DNA of 64,000 bases from Antrihabitans spumae. Lineage in GTDB: Bacteria; Actinomycetota; Actinomycetes; Mycobacteriales; Mycobacteriaceae. The position numbers were made by a program, and so were the translations under genes. The stretch is taken from assembly GCF_043944905.1 (NCBI RefSeq), contig NZ_JBIMSN010000059.1:12428-76427 (forward strand), given 5' to 3'. Numbering within the stretch: the stretch's first letter is position 1; each line of letters starts with the position of its first letter. The notes under the pieces are model-generated. The model saw only the letters and a list, made by a program, of their open reading frames with translations, ran no database searches and was not told where the DNA came from. Shown piece after piece: positions 8,958-16,824 of the stretch.

Positions 8958-10462
8958 CGCCGGATCTCGTCTCGGAAGCCGAGCGCACGACCGACATCAC
9001 CGGCATCGGGTGCTTCCGCACCCCGCAGATCGGCCACGGTCCATGCAACACGCAGCGCCCTGTCCGCGCCACGAGCGGTGAGCTGCCCGCGCCGGATTGC
9101 GTCGTCGAGCGGCGCCACGGTCTTGTAGGGCAGGCGAAACTCCCTGCGCAACAACGGCCCTGTCACGTCACCGTTGGTACGAAACCCGAACTCGCGCCAC
9201 CGCTGCGCAGCGGCCGACCGCGCCGCCGCGACCCGAGCCCGCACGTCGGCACTGCACTCCGGTTCCTCTGCGTGAAAGCCGCCACTTCCGATGGGCCGCA
9301 TCTTGATTCGTACATCGACACGATCCACCAGCGGACCCGACAACTTGCCGAGGTACCGCCGCCGCACCGCAGGTGCGCACACACAGTCGGCCTCCCGTGG
9401 CGGGGCACACGGGCACGGATTCGCCGCGAGAATGAGTTGAAACCGTGCGGGATAGATCGCCACACCATCGCGCCGCGCGATGCGCACCTCCCCGTCCTCG
9501 AGCGGTGTGCGCAGCGATTCCAGCACCTTCGTACCGATCTCGGCATACTCGTCGAGAAACAGCACACCGCGGTGCGCACGACTGACCGACCCCGGTCGCG
9601 CCATCCCCGACCCACCACCGACCATCGCGCTGACCGTCGACGTGTGGTGCGGCGCAACAAACGGCGGCGTCATGATCAGCGGGTTGTCGTCGCTCAGCAG
9701 TCCGGCGAGGGAGTGGATCGCCGTCACTTCGATCGACTCCTGCTCGGTGAGAGGTGGCAACAGACCCGGAAGGCGCTGTGCAAGCATTGTTTTCCCGATG
9801 CCCGGCGGACCCGTGAGCATCAGGTGGTGGGCGCCGGCAGCAGCGACCTCCAGTCCCCAGCGCGCCTCGTCCTGACCGACCACGTCGCTCAGATCACCAC
9901 CTGCTACCACGACGTTTCTGGCACGCCTGCCCGGTCCCAACAGCACGACCTCACCCCGCAACCACGCGAGCACGTCACGCAACGAACCCGCACCGAAGAT
10001 GTCGATGCCGTCGACGAGACCCGCCTCCGCCAGCGTCGAATCCGGCACGACGACCCGCTGCCATCCCGCGTTCTTCGCGGCAAGCACGGCCGGCAGCACA
10101 CCCCGCACCGACCGCAGCCGACCGTCCAACGCCAATTCACCGAGCAGCACGGTCTTTTCGAGCTTGGCCCGCGGCACATCTTCGGCTGCGTCGAGCACGC
10201 TCATCGCCAATGCCAGGTCGTACACACTCCCGACCTTCGGCAAAGTCGCGGGCGACAACGCGAGGATCACCTTCGAATCCGGCCAGTTCTCCCCGGAATT
10301 CGTGACCGCCGCTCGCACCCGGTCACGAGATTCCTGCAGCGCCGTGTCGGGCAGACCGACGATGTGCACTCCGGGCAAACCACGGCCGATGTCGGCCTCT
10401 ATCTCCACAATCTGACCGTGAACGCCGGACACCGCGACCGAATGTGCACGTCCGAGCGCCAT
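8954..10462 (-). CDS. YifB/ComM-family AAA+ ATPase (Mg-chelatase-like)
   Basis: 502-residue protein related to ComM, a hexameric helicase that promotes branch migration in transformation. It has an N-terminal Lon-substrate-like domain (GLPGVHIVGLPDTALQESRD), Walker A TGPPGIGKTMLAQRLPG, Walker B GVLFLDEYAEI, the cysteine-rich ANPCPCAPPREADCVCAP and a C-terminal Mg-chelatase domain. ATG 10462 is chosen because it overlaps the yraN stop as ATGA and yields the family start MALGRAHSVAVSGVHG. It is coupled at both ends (yraN and dprA). Confidence 0.95.
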   Translation of the reverse strand: MALGRAHSVAVSGVHGQIVEIEADIGRGLPGVHIVGLPDTALQESRDRVRAAVTNSGENWPDSKVILALSPATLPKVGSVYDLALAMSVLDAAEDVPRAKLEKTVLLGELALDGRLRSVRGVLPAVLAAKNAGWQRVVVPDSTLAEAGLVDGIDIFGAGSLRDVLAWLRGEVVLLGPGRRARNVVVAGGDLSDVVGQDEARWGLEVAAAGAHHLMLTGPPGIGKTMLAQRLPGLLPPLTEQESIEVTAIHSLAGLLSDDNPLIMTPPFVAPHHTSTVSAMVGGGSGMARPGSVSRAHRGVLFLDEYAEIGTKVLESLRTPLEDGEVRIARRDGVAIYPARFQLILAANPCPCAPPREADCVCAPAVRRRYLGKLSGPLVDRVDVRIKMRPIGSGGFHAEEPECSADVRARVAAARSAAAQRWREFGFRTNGDVTGPLLRREFRLPYKTVAPLDDAIRRGQLTARGADRALRVAWTVADLRGAEAPDAGDVGRALGFRDEIRR

Positions 10463-10818
10463 CAGAACACCGCTTCGAGATGCTCGATCACCGGCTCGGC
10501 GCCCGACTCGATCAGCACACTCACGACGTCGAAACGAACCGGCGTCCACGGCCCGGACTGTTCTGCCAGCCATACGGCGGCCAGTCGTCGGATGCGTCGC
10601 TGCTTGGTCAAGGTGACCGCTTCGGCAGGCACTCCCATTCGGCGGCCGGTGCGGGTTTTGACCTCGACGAAGACCAACACGTCGTCGCTTCGGACGATCA
10701 GGTCGATCTCGCCGTAGCGGGTCCGCCAGTTGCGATCGACGATCGTCATGCCCGCGGCGGTCAAGAACTCCGCTGCTAGATCCTCACCCTGTGCGCCGAG
10801 CGCGACATTGTTTCCCAT
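10462..10818 (-). CDS. YraN-family (UPF0102) nuclease-like protein
   Basis: 118 residues with the restriction-endonuclease-like fold of UPF0102: LGAQGEDLAAEFLTAAGM, then WRTRYGEIDLIVRSDDVLVFVEVKTR, which supplies the E...D...ExK residues of a PD-(D/E)xK active site. Biochemical role is not settled for the family; its fixed place beside comM and dprA suggests DNA processing. It is the first gene of the three-gene set and its stop overlaps the comM-like start. Confidence 0.93.
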   Translation of the reverse strand: MGNNVALGAQGEDLAAEFLTAAGMTIVDRNWRTRYGEIDLIVRSDDVLVFVEVKTRTGRRMGVPAEAVTLTKQRRIRRLAAVWLAEQSGPWTPVRFDVVSVLIESGAEPVIEHLEAVF

Positions 10819-10880
10819 ACCGCAACGATGACCGAGTCTGCACCGCGCTCGATCCCGTGAACTGGGAAAACAAATTGCCC

Positions 10881-10907
10881 TGTGGATAGAGCGCGCGCTG
10901 TGGACAA
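10881..10907. promoter_or_regulatory. Two DnaA-box-like nonamers
   Basis: TGTGGATAG (10881-10889) and TGTGGACAA (10899-10907) are direct repeats 18 bases apart in the interval between DUF2469 and yraN. TGTGGACAA is the reverse complement of TTGTCCACA, a full match to the actinobacterial DnaA box; the other differs at one position. They flank GCGCGCGC. Two boxes are too few for an origin but could titrate DnaA or regulate yraN-comM-dprA. Confidence 0.4.
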
Positions 10908-10928
10908 CACGCCGCGCTGCCGGCGTGT

Positions 10929-11234
10929 CTACTCGGGAAGGCGCAGGTCAGGCTTGTCAAGCTCTTCTATGTTCACGTCCTTGAACGTGATCACGCGGAC
11001 GTGTTTGACGAAGCGAGCGGGTCGGTACATGTCCCATACCCAGGCATCGGACATCCGGACCTCGAAGTAGACCTCGCCATCGGCGTTCTGCGGCAGCAGT
11101 TCCACCGTATTGGCCAGGTAGAAGCGTCGCTCGGTCTCCACGACGTACGAGAACTGACCGACGATGTCCTTGTACTCGCGGTACAGGGAAAGTTCCATCT
11201 CGGTTTCGTACTTCTCGAGATCCTCGGCGCTCAT
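10929..11234 (-). CDS. DUF2469 family protein
   Basis: 101-residue acidic cytosolic protein conserved in actinobacteria directly after rnhB (M. tuberculosis Rv2901c position). The sequence begins MSAEDLEKYETEMELSLYRE and contains FSYVVETERRFYLANTVEL and VRMSDAWVWDMYRPARF, all strongly conserved in this family. ATG 11234 gives the standard length; the longer in-frame start at 11282 would overlap rnhB. No catalytic motif or known biochemical role. Separated from rnhB by 37 bases, so probably co-transcribed. Confidence 0.92.
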   Translation of the reverse strand: MSAEDLEKYETEMELSLYREYKDIVGQFSYVVETERRFYLANTVELLPQNADGEVYFEVRMSDAWVWDMYRPARFVKHVRVITFKDVNIEELDKPDLRLPE

Positions 11235-11271
11235 CGGTGTGAAGATCCTCCTGGTCTGTCGTGAACAGTCA

Positions 11272-11985
11272 TCATGTCGCACTCGTTGTCTCGACGCCTA
11301 CGTGGCCCAGATCCATCGCGTCACCCTCGGTATCGACTTCTCGGCCGAGCGAGACGTTTCGCCACGAACGCCGATGTTCGTCGCTGGCACCGAGCCTGGA
11401 CAGCGCAGCCATGTGCACAGGCGTGTTGTAGCCCTTGTGTGCCGCGAACTCGTAGCCGGGCAGCTTCGCATCCAGTTGCACCATAAAGCGGTCACGAGTG
11501 ACCTTGGCAAGGATGCTTGCCGCCGCGATGCAGGCCGCGTTGGCGTCGCCGCCGATCACCGGCAGCGACGGAACAGGTATGCCCGGCACCTTGAAACCAT
11601 CGGTGAGAACGTAACCCGGTTGCACACGCAGCCCCGCGACCGCGCGTCGCATGCCTTCGATGTTGGCCACGTGGATGCCGATGGCGTCGATCTCCCACGC
11701 CGGGATCGACACGACGTTCCACGCGAGCGCCAATCGCTTGATCACCGGAAAGAGTTGCTCGCGTGCCCGCTCGGTGAGCCTCTTGGAATCGTCCAACCCA
11801 GCGAGCGACGCCTGCGGTTTGGGAGCGAGAACGCACGCCGCAACGACGAGCGGACCCGCACAGCACCCCCGGCCGGCTTCGTCGACACCGGCAACGGGAC
11901 CGAGGCCACTGCGGATCAGCGCAGACTCCAACGTCCGCAGACCCGAAGATTTGCGGATGACCGTGCGTGGTGGCCAGGAACCCAT
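11272..11985 (-). CDS. rnhB: Ribonuclease HII
   Basis: 237-residue nuclease that removes ribonucleotides from DNA. The active-site motif GVDEAGRGCCAGPLVVAACVL (first Asp-Glu) is at about residue 33, followed by DDSKRLTERARE and the later acidic positions. C-terminal KVTRDRFMVQLDAKLPGYEF is also typical. It follows lepB after 12 bases in the conserved lepB-rnhB-DUF2469 order. N-terminal MGSWPPRTVIRKSSGLRTLE is a common actinobacterial extension. Confidence 0.96.
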   Translation of the reverse strand: MGSWPPRTVIRKSSGLRTLESALIRSGLGPVAGVDEAGRGCCAGPLVVAACVLAPKPQASLAGLDDSKRLTERAREQLFPVIKRLALAWNVVSIPAWEIDAIGIHVANIEGMRRAVAGLRVQPGYVLTDGFKVPGIPVPSLPVIGGDANAACIAAASILAKVTRDRFMVQLDAKLPGYEFAAHKGYNTPVHMAALSRLGASDEHRRSWRNVSLGREVDTEGDAMDLGHVGVETTSAT

Positions 11986-11997
11986 ATGCAGGTGCGC

Positions 11998-12828
11998 TCA
12001 GTTGCTCTGAATGTCCGGTGAGCTGATCTTTCCCATCCGGCCCGGTGGCAGCACGATGAAGATCGCCTTGCCACGTACGTTCTCGACCGGCACAGTGCCC
12101 TGGTATTCGTCGCCCCTATGGAATCGCGAGTCCGCCGAGTTGTTTCGGTTGTCGCCCATCATCCACAGGTTGCCCTCCGGAACCTTCACGGCAGGGAAGC
12201 AACGGCCCGACTTGACGTCGGTCTGGCAGGTGAGCGAACCGGGAACGAACGGGAAGTCGTTGACTACGTAGGGCTCGTCCAGCGGCTTGCCGTCCACCAG
12301 GATTCTGCCCTGGTCGTCACAACATTCGACGGTCTGGCCGCCGGTGGCGATCACACGTTTGACGAGGTCGTTTTCATCGGGCGGGACGACTCCGAAGACG
12401 GACCCGATGTTCTGGAGTCCTCGTACGACGACGTTGTCGGACCTGATCGATTTGTAGTTCTCGCTCCACGAATCCGGGCCGAGGAACACGATCACGTCAC
12501 CTGGGGTCGGATCGCCGAAGCGGTAGCCGATCTTCTCGACGACGATGCGGTCGTTGCTGCACCCCGCACAGCCGTGCAACGTCGGTTCCATCGATTCCGA
12601 CGGAATCAGGTACACCCGCGCGATGAAAGTCTGCAGCAGGAAGCTCAGCAGCAGCGCAACCAGCAGCAGGACAGGTAGTTCACGCCAGAACGAGCGCGGC
12701 TTGCCGGCATTGTCGTTGCGTTCTCCCCGACCACGCCGTCCGAACTTCCGCTTGCCGGAATCGGACTCGTTCCCTCTGTTGTTGTCGGCCGCGTTCGGAT
12801 CGTCCTCGCGTGCCTCGTCATCTGCCAC
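11998..12828 (-). CDS. lepB: Signal peptidase I
   Basis: 276-residue membrane serine protease that cleaves Sec signal peptides on the outer face of the membrane. A polar 45-residue cytoplasmic tail precedes one membrane helix (LPVLLLVALLLSFLLQTFIA). The nucleophile is the central Ser of PSESMEPTL and the general base is Lys in LVKRVIATGG; MGDNRNNSADSRFHG-type box E is present as MGDNRNNSADSRFH. Start codon is GTG. The gene lies 97 bases downstream of rplS and its leader contains a strong hairpin (12841-12862). Confidence 0.97.
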   Translation of the reverse strand: MADDEAREDDPNAADNNRGNESDSGKRKFGRRGRGERNDNAGKPRSFWRELPVLLLVALLLSFLLQTFIARVYLIPSESMEPTLHGCAGCSNDRIVVEKIGYRFGDPTPGDVIVFLGPDSWSENYKSIRSDNVVVRGLQNIGSVFGVVPPDENDLVKRVIATGGQTVECCDDQGRILVDGKPLDEPYVVNDFPFVPGSLTCQTDVKSGRCFPAVKVPEGNLWMMGDNRNNSADSRFHRGDEYQGTVPVENVRGKAIFIVLPPGRMGKISSPDIQSN

Positions 12829-12840
12829 GGAGACAGGTTA

Positions 12841-12862
12841 GCCCGGCTCTTGCGAGCCGGGC
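12841..12862. terminator. Hairpin in rplS-lepB interval
   Basis: Perfect stem GCCCGGCTC-TTGC-GAGCCGGGC, nine base pairs with a four-base loop. It lies after rplS and ends 13 bases before the lepB GTG start. There is no T-run, so it may be a weak terminator or an attenuator that lowers lepB expression relative to rplS. Confidence 0.6.
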
Positions 12863-12925
12863 CGTCTGGGAGCAGCTACCGAAGTCCGCTGCGCCGAAGT
12901 GCAGGAGCTAGAGCGTCGTTGTCGC

Positions 12926-13267
12926 TCAGCGCTTTTCCTTGATCTTCGCGGCCTTGCCACGCAGATCGCGGAGGTAGTACAGCTTCGCGCGGCGAACGTC
13001 GCCACGGGTCACGACCTCGATGTGGTCGATGGTCGGGCTGTGCACGGGGAACGTGCGCTCGACACCGACACCGAAGGAGACCTTACGAACGGTGAAAGTC
13101 TCGCGGACGCCACCGCCCTGACGACGGATGACGACACCCTTGAAAATCTGGATGCGCTCCTTCGAGCCTTCGATAACCTTCACGTGGACATTGAGCGTGT
13201 CGCCGGGGCGGAACTCGGGAACGTCGTCACGGAGTGACTTCTTGTCCAGGAAATCCAGGGTATTCAT
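12926..13267 (-). CDS. rplS: 50S ribosomal protein L19
   Basis: 113 residues, starting MNTLDFLDKKSLRDDVPEFR and containing the family stretches GDTLNVHVKVIEGSKERIQI, RQGGGVRETFTVRKVS and VERTFPVHSPTIDHIEV. It sits at the 30S-50S interface. ATG follows AAGGATGAAACAAC. The transcript appears to start from the promoter-like motif near 13406-13430 about 140 bases upstream. Confidence 0.98.
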   Translation of the reverse strand: MNTLDFLDKKSLRDDVPEFRPGDTLNVHVKVIEGSKERIQIFKGVVIRRQGGGVRETFTVRKVSFGVGVERTFPVHSPTIDHIEVVTRGDVRRAKLYYLRDLRGKAAKIKEKR

Positions 13268-13385
13268 GTTGTTTCATCCTTGCGGTTGCGAGAGCAGAGG
13301 AACCGAGCGGCATCGTGCTCGACTGGTTCGTACCCAGGTCAGGTCAGAGTTGTCCTGCGCTGTAAGTCGGTACACCATGGGTGCA

Positions 13386-13430
13386 CTGGCACAGGCAACC
13401 GTTCGATTGTGCCAGATAGGCCCCCGACCA
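13386..13430 (-). promoter_or_regulatory. Putative rplS promoter with TCTGGCACAAT motif
   Basis: On the minus strand the eleven bases TCTGGCACAAT (13406-13416) occur here and, identically, upstream of rpsP (22220-22230), at similar distances (about 130-140 bases) from the start codon. CACAAT would be the -10 element. Here it is also one arm of the inverted repeat CTGGCACA-N14-TGTGCCAG (13386-13415), which could be a regulator site over the initiation region. The -35 is indistinct. Confidence 0.45.
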
Positions 13431-13453
13431 GTGAAATCGGCTGCTTCGCCCCG

Positions 13454-14323
13454 CTACGAGGCGACGGGTTGGCGAACCTTCCCGTCGGTCGCTGTGTGTG
13501 GTGGCGGTGGTGGCGCCGCATGCACCGTCCGGGCCAGCTCTTCCTCTGCACCGGACAGGGCGTGCTCGATGCTCGGTTTACCAGCGATCAAGTCCTGAAT
13601 GTAGATCTTGGCCCTGATCACAGGGCGGCGTAACTTCCGCTCACGATTCACCGCACGTTCCATCCGCTTCGGCCGGGAGGTGTAGCGCCAGCGTGCCCAC
13701 GGGGCTCCTGGCCTGCTCAATCGAATCGCACCGATCACCAGCAGCGGAACGACGAACAGTCCGACCAGCCCCGTCCAGATCTTGCCTTTGAGCAGCACGA
13801 TCGCCGCTAGAGCCAGGTTCGCGACCGACGAAACCACGATTCCGATGCGCACCCACGTGTTCGGATCGTGGCGGAAGCTTGTGACGTTGATCAGTTCGAG
13901 CGGACGCAGACCCAGCAGGAGCAGCCCCGTCACCGCGATCGCGACGAAGACAGCATCGACCGAACTTCGCCCTTCTTCCTCCCAATACACATCTTTCAGA
14001 TAGAAGATCAGGGCGAACTCGTCGAGCACCAAAGCGGCACCCGCACCGAACAGCGCGGCAAGCCAGGCGCCGCTGGTCTGGGTGCCGTCGTCGTAGATCG
14101 TGATGATCGCGATGCCCGACACGATCATGGTCACGACGCCGAACACGACGTGATGGACGTGGTGGCCGTTCGGCGTCACATTGCCCGGCCACCACTTCAC
14201 GTTCGCCCTGATCATCCGCACGCTCAGTCGGATGAGCAGGAACCCGACGATGAATCCGATCAGGAACGCAAGCAGCGGCAGCCGACCGTGAGCGACGATC
14301 TCCTCGTCCAGCCATCTACTCAT
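13454..14323 (-). CDS. Conserved actinobacterial integral membrane protein
   Basis: 289 residues with six likely membrane helices between residues about 17 and 205, and a polar C-terminal tail of about 80 residues ending in a run of prolines and a basic stretch. Conserved-looking polar residues sit inside the membrane region: PNGHHVHHVVFG (His-rich, about residue 52) and VLDEFALIFYLKDVYWEEEG (about residue 100). This His/Asp/Glu set suggests metal or lipid chemistry, but I do not recognise a characterised family. It lies 30 bases after tex on the same strand and may be co-transcribed. Confidence 0.75.
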   Translation of the reverse strand: MSRWLDEEIVAHGRLPLLAFLIGFIVGFLLIRLSVRMIRANVKWWPGNVTPNGHHVHHVVFGVVTMIVSGIAIITIYDDGTQTSGAWLAALFGAGAALVLDEFALIFYLKDVYWEEEGRSSVDAVFVAIAVTGLLLLGLRPLELINVTSFRHDPNTWVRIGIVVSSVANLALAAIVLLKGKIWTGLVGLFVVPLLVIGAIRLSRPGAPWARWRYTSRPKRMERAVNRERKLRRPVIRAKIYIQDLIAGKPSIEHALSGAEEELARTVHAAPPPPPHTATDGKVRQPVAS

Positions 14324-14353
14324 GTGCCCATTGTGTCCTGAATCGTCGCTCGA

Positions 14354-16690
14354 CTACTGACCGAATCCAGCTTTTCGCAGCGCGTCCGCCATGGAACCGC
14401 TTGCAGGCGGCGACGACTTCGCGTTCCGGTCGCGATCACGCGGGGCACCGCCACCACGCTGGGGTTGCGACGGTCGCTTCTGCTGCGCGCCGGAGCGAGT
14501 GGGACGACCACGGTCCGGCGTGGCGGGCTGAGCACCTGCGGCACCGATCTCGTCGTCGAGGCGCAGGGTCAACGCGATGCGCTGCCGAGCGACGTCCACT
14601 TCGAGCACCTTCACCCGAACGACGTCTCCGGATTTCACGACGTCGTGCGGGTCTTTGACGAAGTTGTGCGACATGGCGGATACGTGGACGAGTCCGTCCT
14701 GGTGCACGCCGACGTCGACGAACGCCCCGAAGGCCGCAACATTGGTGACGACGCCTTCGAGCGTCATCCCAGGCTTCAAGTCACCGACCTTCTCGATGCC
14801 GGCGGCGAACGTCGCGGTCTTGAACTCAGGTCGCGGGTCGCGGCCCGGCTTCTCGAGTTCGCCGATGATGTCGGTGACCGTCGGCAGACCGAATCGGTCG
14901 TCGACGAATTCGGCCGGGCGCAACGAGCGCAACACCGTTGTATTGCCGATCAACTCGTGCACTCCCTGGCCGGTCCGGTCGATGATGCGCCGCACGATCG
15001 GATATGCCTCCGGGTGCACGGCCGACGAATCGAGCGGGTCGTCGCCACCACCGATGCGCAGGAACCCCGCGCACTGCTCGAATGCCTTCGGCCCGAGCCG
15101 TGGCACCTCCTTGAGACCGGCGCGGGTATTGAAGCGGCCGGTCTTGTCACGATGGGCGACAATGCTTTCCGCGAGAGTCCCGGTGATTCCCGATACCCGG
15201 GACAGCAACGGAACCGATGCGGTGTTGACGTCGACACCGACCGCGTTCACGGCGTCTTCGACGACTGCACCGAGGGAGCGGGCGAGAATCGCTTCCGAGA
15301 TGTCATGTTGGTACTGCCCGACGCCGATCGACTTGGGGTCGATCTTCACAAGCTCGGCGAGTGGATCCTGCAGGCGGCGCGCGATGGACACCGCACCGCG
15401 AAGCGAGACGTCCATGTCGGGCAGTTCCGCGGATGCGTACGCCGATGCCGAGTACACCGAGGCGCCAGCTTCGGACACGACGACCTTGGTCGGCTTGCGG
15501 TCGGGAATTCGCGAGATGAGCTCGGCCGCCAGTGCGTCCGTCTCCCGCGACGCGGTTCCGTTGCCGATGGCGATGAGCTCGACGCCGAACCGAGCGACCA
15601 GTGCGCCGAGCACCGCGATCGCCGCTTCCGATTTGCCCTGCGGCTTATGCGGATAGATCACTTCGGTGGCAACGACCTTGCCCGTACCGTCGACGACCGC
15701 GACCTTGACGCCCGTGCGGAAACCGGGGTCGAGACCCATCGTCGCGCGGGTGCCTGCGGGTGCGGCGAGGAGCAGATCACGCAGGTTGGCGGCGAACACG
15801 TCAGCGGCATCACGCTCTGCGGACTGACGAAGCCGCATACGTGTGTCGATGCCGAGGGTGACGAGGAGCTTGGTGCGCCAGGCCCACCGAACCGTGTCGA
15901 GCAACCAGGGGTCGGCGGGACGACCTCGATCGGCGATTCCGAACTTGGTCGCGATGCGGCCTTCGTAGACCGTGCGCTCGCCCGGCGCGATCTCCTGGGT
16001 TTCGGGTTCGAGCCCGAGCGACAGAACGTCTTCCTTCTCACCCCGCAGCAACGCCAGGATGCGATGCGACGGCAGCTTCTCGAAAGGCTCGGAGAACTCG
16101 AAGTAGTCCTTGAACTTCGCGCCCTCTTCTTCTTTGCCTTTTCGTACGGACGACTTCACCTGACCGCGCTTCCACATCAGCTCACGCAGGTCGCCGACCA
16201 GATCTGCGTCCTCGCCGAAGCGCTCGACCAAGATGGACCGTGCGCCGTCGAGTTGCTCCGCGGTGTAGTCGGCGGGATCGTTGGTCGGGTCGTTGATCAA
16301 CGCGTCGGCGACAGGTTCGTGGCCGGCCTCGCGAGCGATCTGCGCCTTCGTGCGGCGCTTCGGCTTGAAAGGCAGGTAGATGTCCTCGAGGCGCGCCTTG
16401 GTTTCGGCAGCCATGATCCGTTGTTCGAGCGCCGCATCGAGCTTGTCCTGAGAACGGATCGATTCGAGAATCACGGTCCTGCGTTCGTCCAGTTCGCGCA
16501 GGTAGTTGAGCCGCTCCTCCAGCAACCGCAACTGCGCGTCGTCCAGGCCGCCGGTGACCTCTTTGCGGTAGCGAGCGATGAAGGGCACCGTCGATCCGGC
16601 GTCCAACAGGTCGACCGCCGCCTGCACTTGCTCTACTCGCACACCCAGTTCGTCGGCGATGCGTTGGTTCACAGTCAGCAATATCGTCAC
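14354..16690 (-). CDS. Tex-family RNA-binding transcription accessory protein
   Basis: 778-residue nucleic-acid-binding protein. It has the Tex N-terminal helical region (GSTVPFIARYRKEVTGGLDD), a YqgF/RNase H-like domain (GLDPGFRTGVKVAVVD), helix-hairpin-helix repeats (VSGITGTLAESIVAHRD) and a C-terminal S1 domain at about residues 640-710 (GMTLEGVVTNVAAFGAFVDV). A basic Pro/Arg-rich tail follows. GTG 16690 (VTILLTVNQRIADELGVRVE) matches the usual beginning; upstream in-frame codons to 16870 overlap the divergent regulator and look non-coding. Tex proteins influence transcription and RNA turnover; precise role here is unknown. Confidence 0.93.
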   Translation of the reverse strand: MTILLTVNQRIADELGVRVEQVQAAVDLLDAGSTVPFIARYRKEVTGGLDDAQLRLLEERLNYLRELDERRTVILESIRSQDKLDAALEQRIMAAETKARLEDIYLPFKPKRRTKAQIAREAGHEPVADALINDPTNDPADYTAEQLDGARSILVERFGEDADLVGDLRELMWKRGQVKSSVRKGKEEEGAKFKDYFEFSEPFEKLPSHRILALLRGEKEDVLSLGLEPETQEIAPGERTVYEGRIATKFGIADRGRPADPWLLDTVRWAWRTKLLVTLGIDTRMRLRQSAERDAADVFAANLRDLLLAAPAGTRATMGLDPGFRTGVKVAVVDGTGKVVATEVIYPHKPQGKSEAAIAVLGALVARFGVELIAIGNGTASRETDALAAELISRIPDRKPTKVVVSEAGASVYSASAYASAELPDMDVSLRGAVSIARRLQDPLAELVKIDPKSIGVGQYQHDISEAILARSLGAVVEDAVNAVGVDVNTASVPLLSRVSGITGTLAESIVAHRDKTGRFNTRAGLKEVPRLGPKAFEQCAGFLRIGGGDDPLDSSAVHPEAYPIVRRIIDRTGQGVHELIGNTTVLRSLRPAEFVDDRFGLPTVTDIIGELEKPGRDPRPEFKTATFAAGIEKVGDLKPGMTLEGVVTNVAAFGAFVDVGVHQDGLVHVSAMSHNFVKDPHDVVKSGDVVRVKVLEVDVARQRIALTLRLDDEIGAAGAQPATPDRGRPTRSGAQQKRPSQPQRGGGAPRDRDRNAKSSPPASGSMADALRKAGFGQ

Positions 16691-16824
16691 GGCGCCCGAC
16701 ACTACCGGCGCGATCCGACACCGACCGCAACCCTTCCGCCTCGACACCCCGTCCGCGAGATCACGCCCACATTTCCAGTGACCGGGGGCGCGAAGTGGTA
16801 CCGCGATGCGCCACACTGGTCGCG

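Noticed and set aside
8531..10717. 728-codon plus-strand frame opposite dprA and the comM-like gene
   Set aside because: Arg/Pro/His-rich translation without any recognisable domain, exactly antisense to two conserved genes.
10881..10907. Replication origin
   Set aside because: Only two DnaA-like boxes, no AT-rich unwinding region and no dnaA/dnaN genes nearby.
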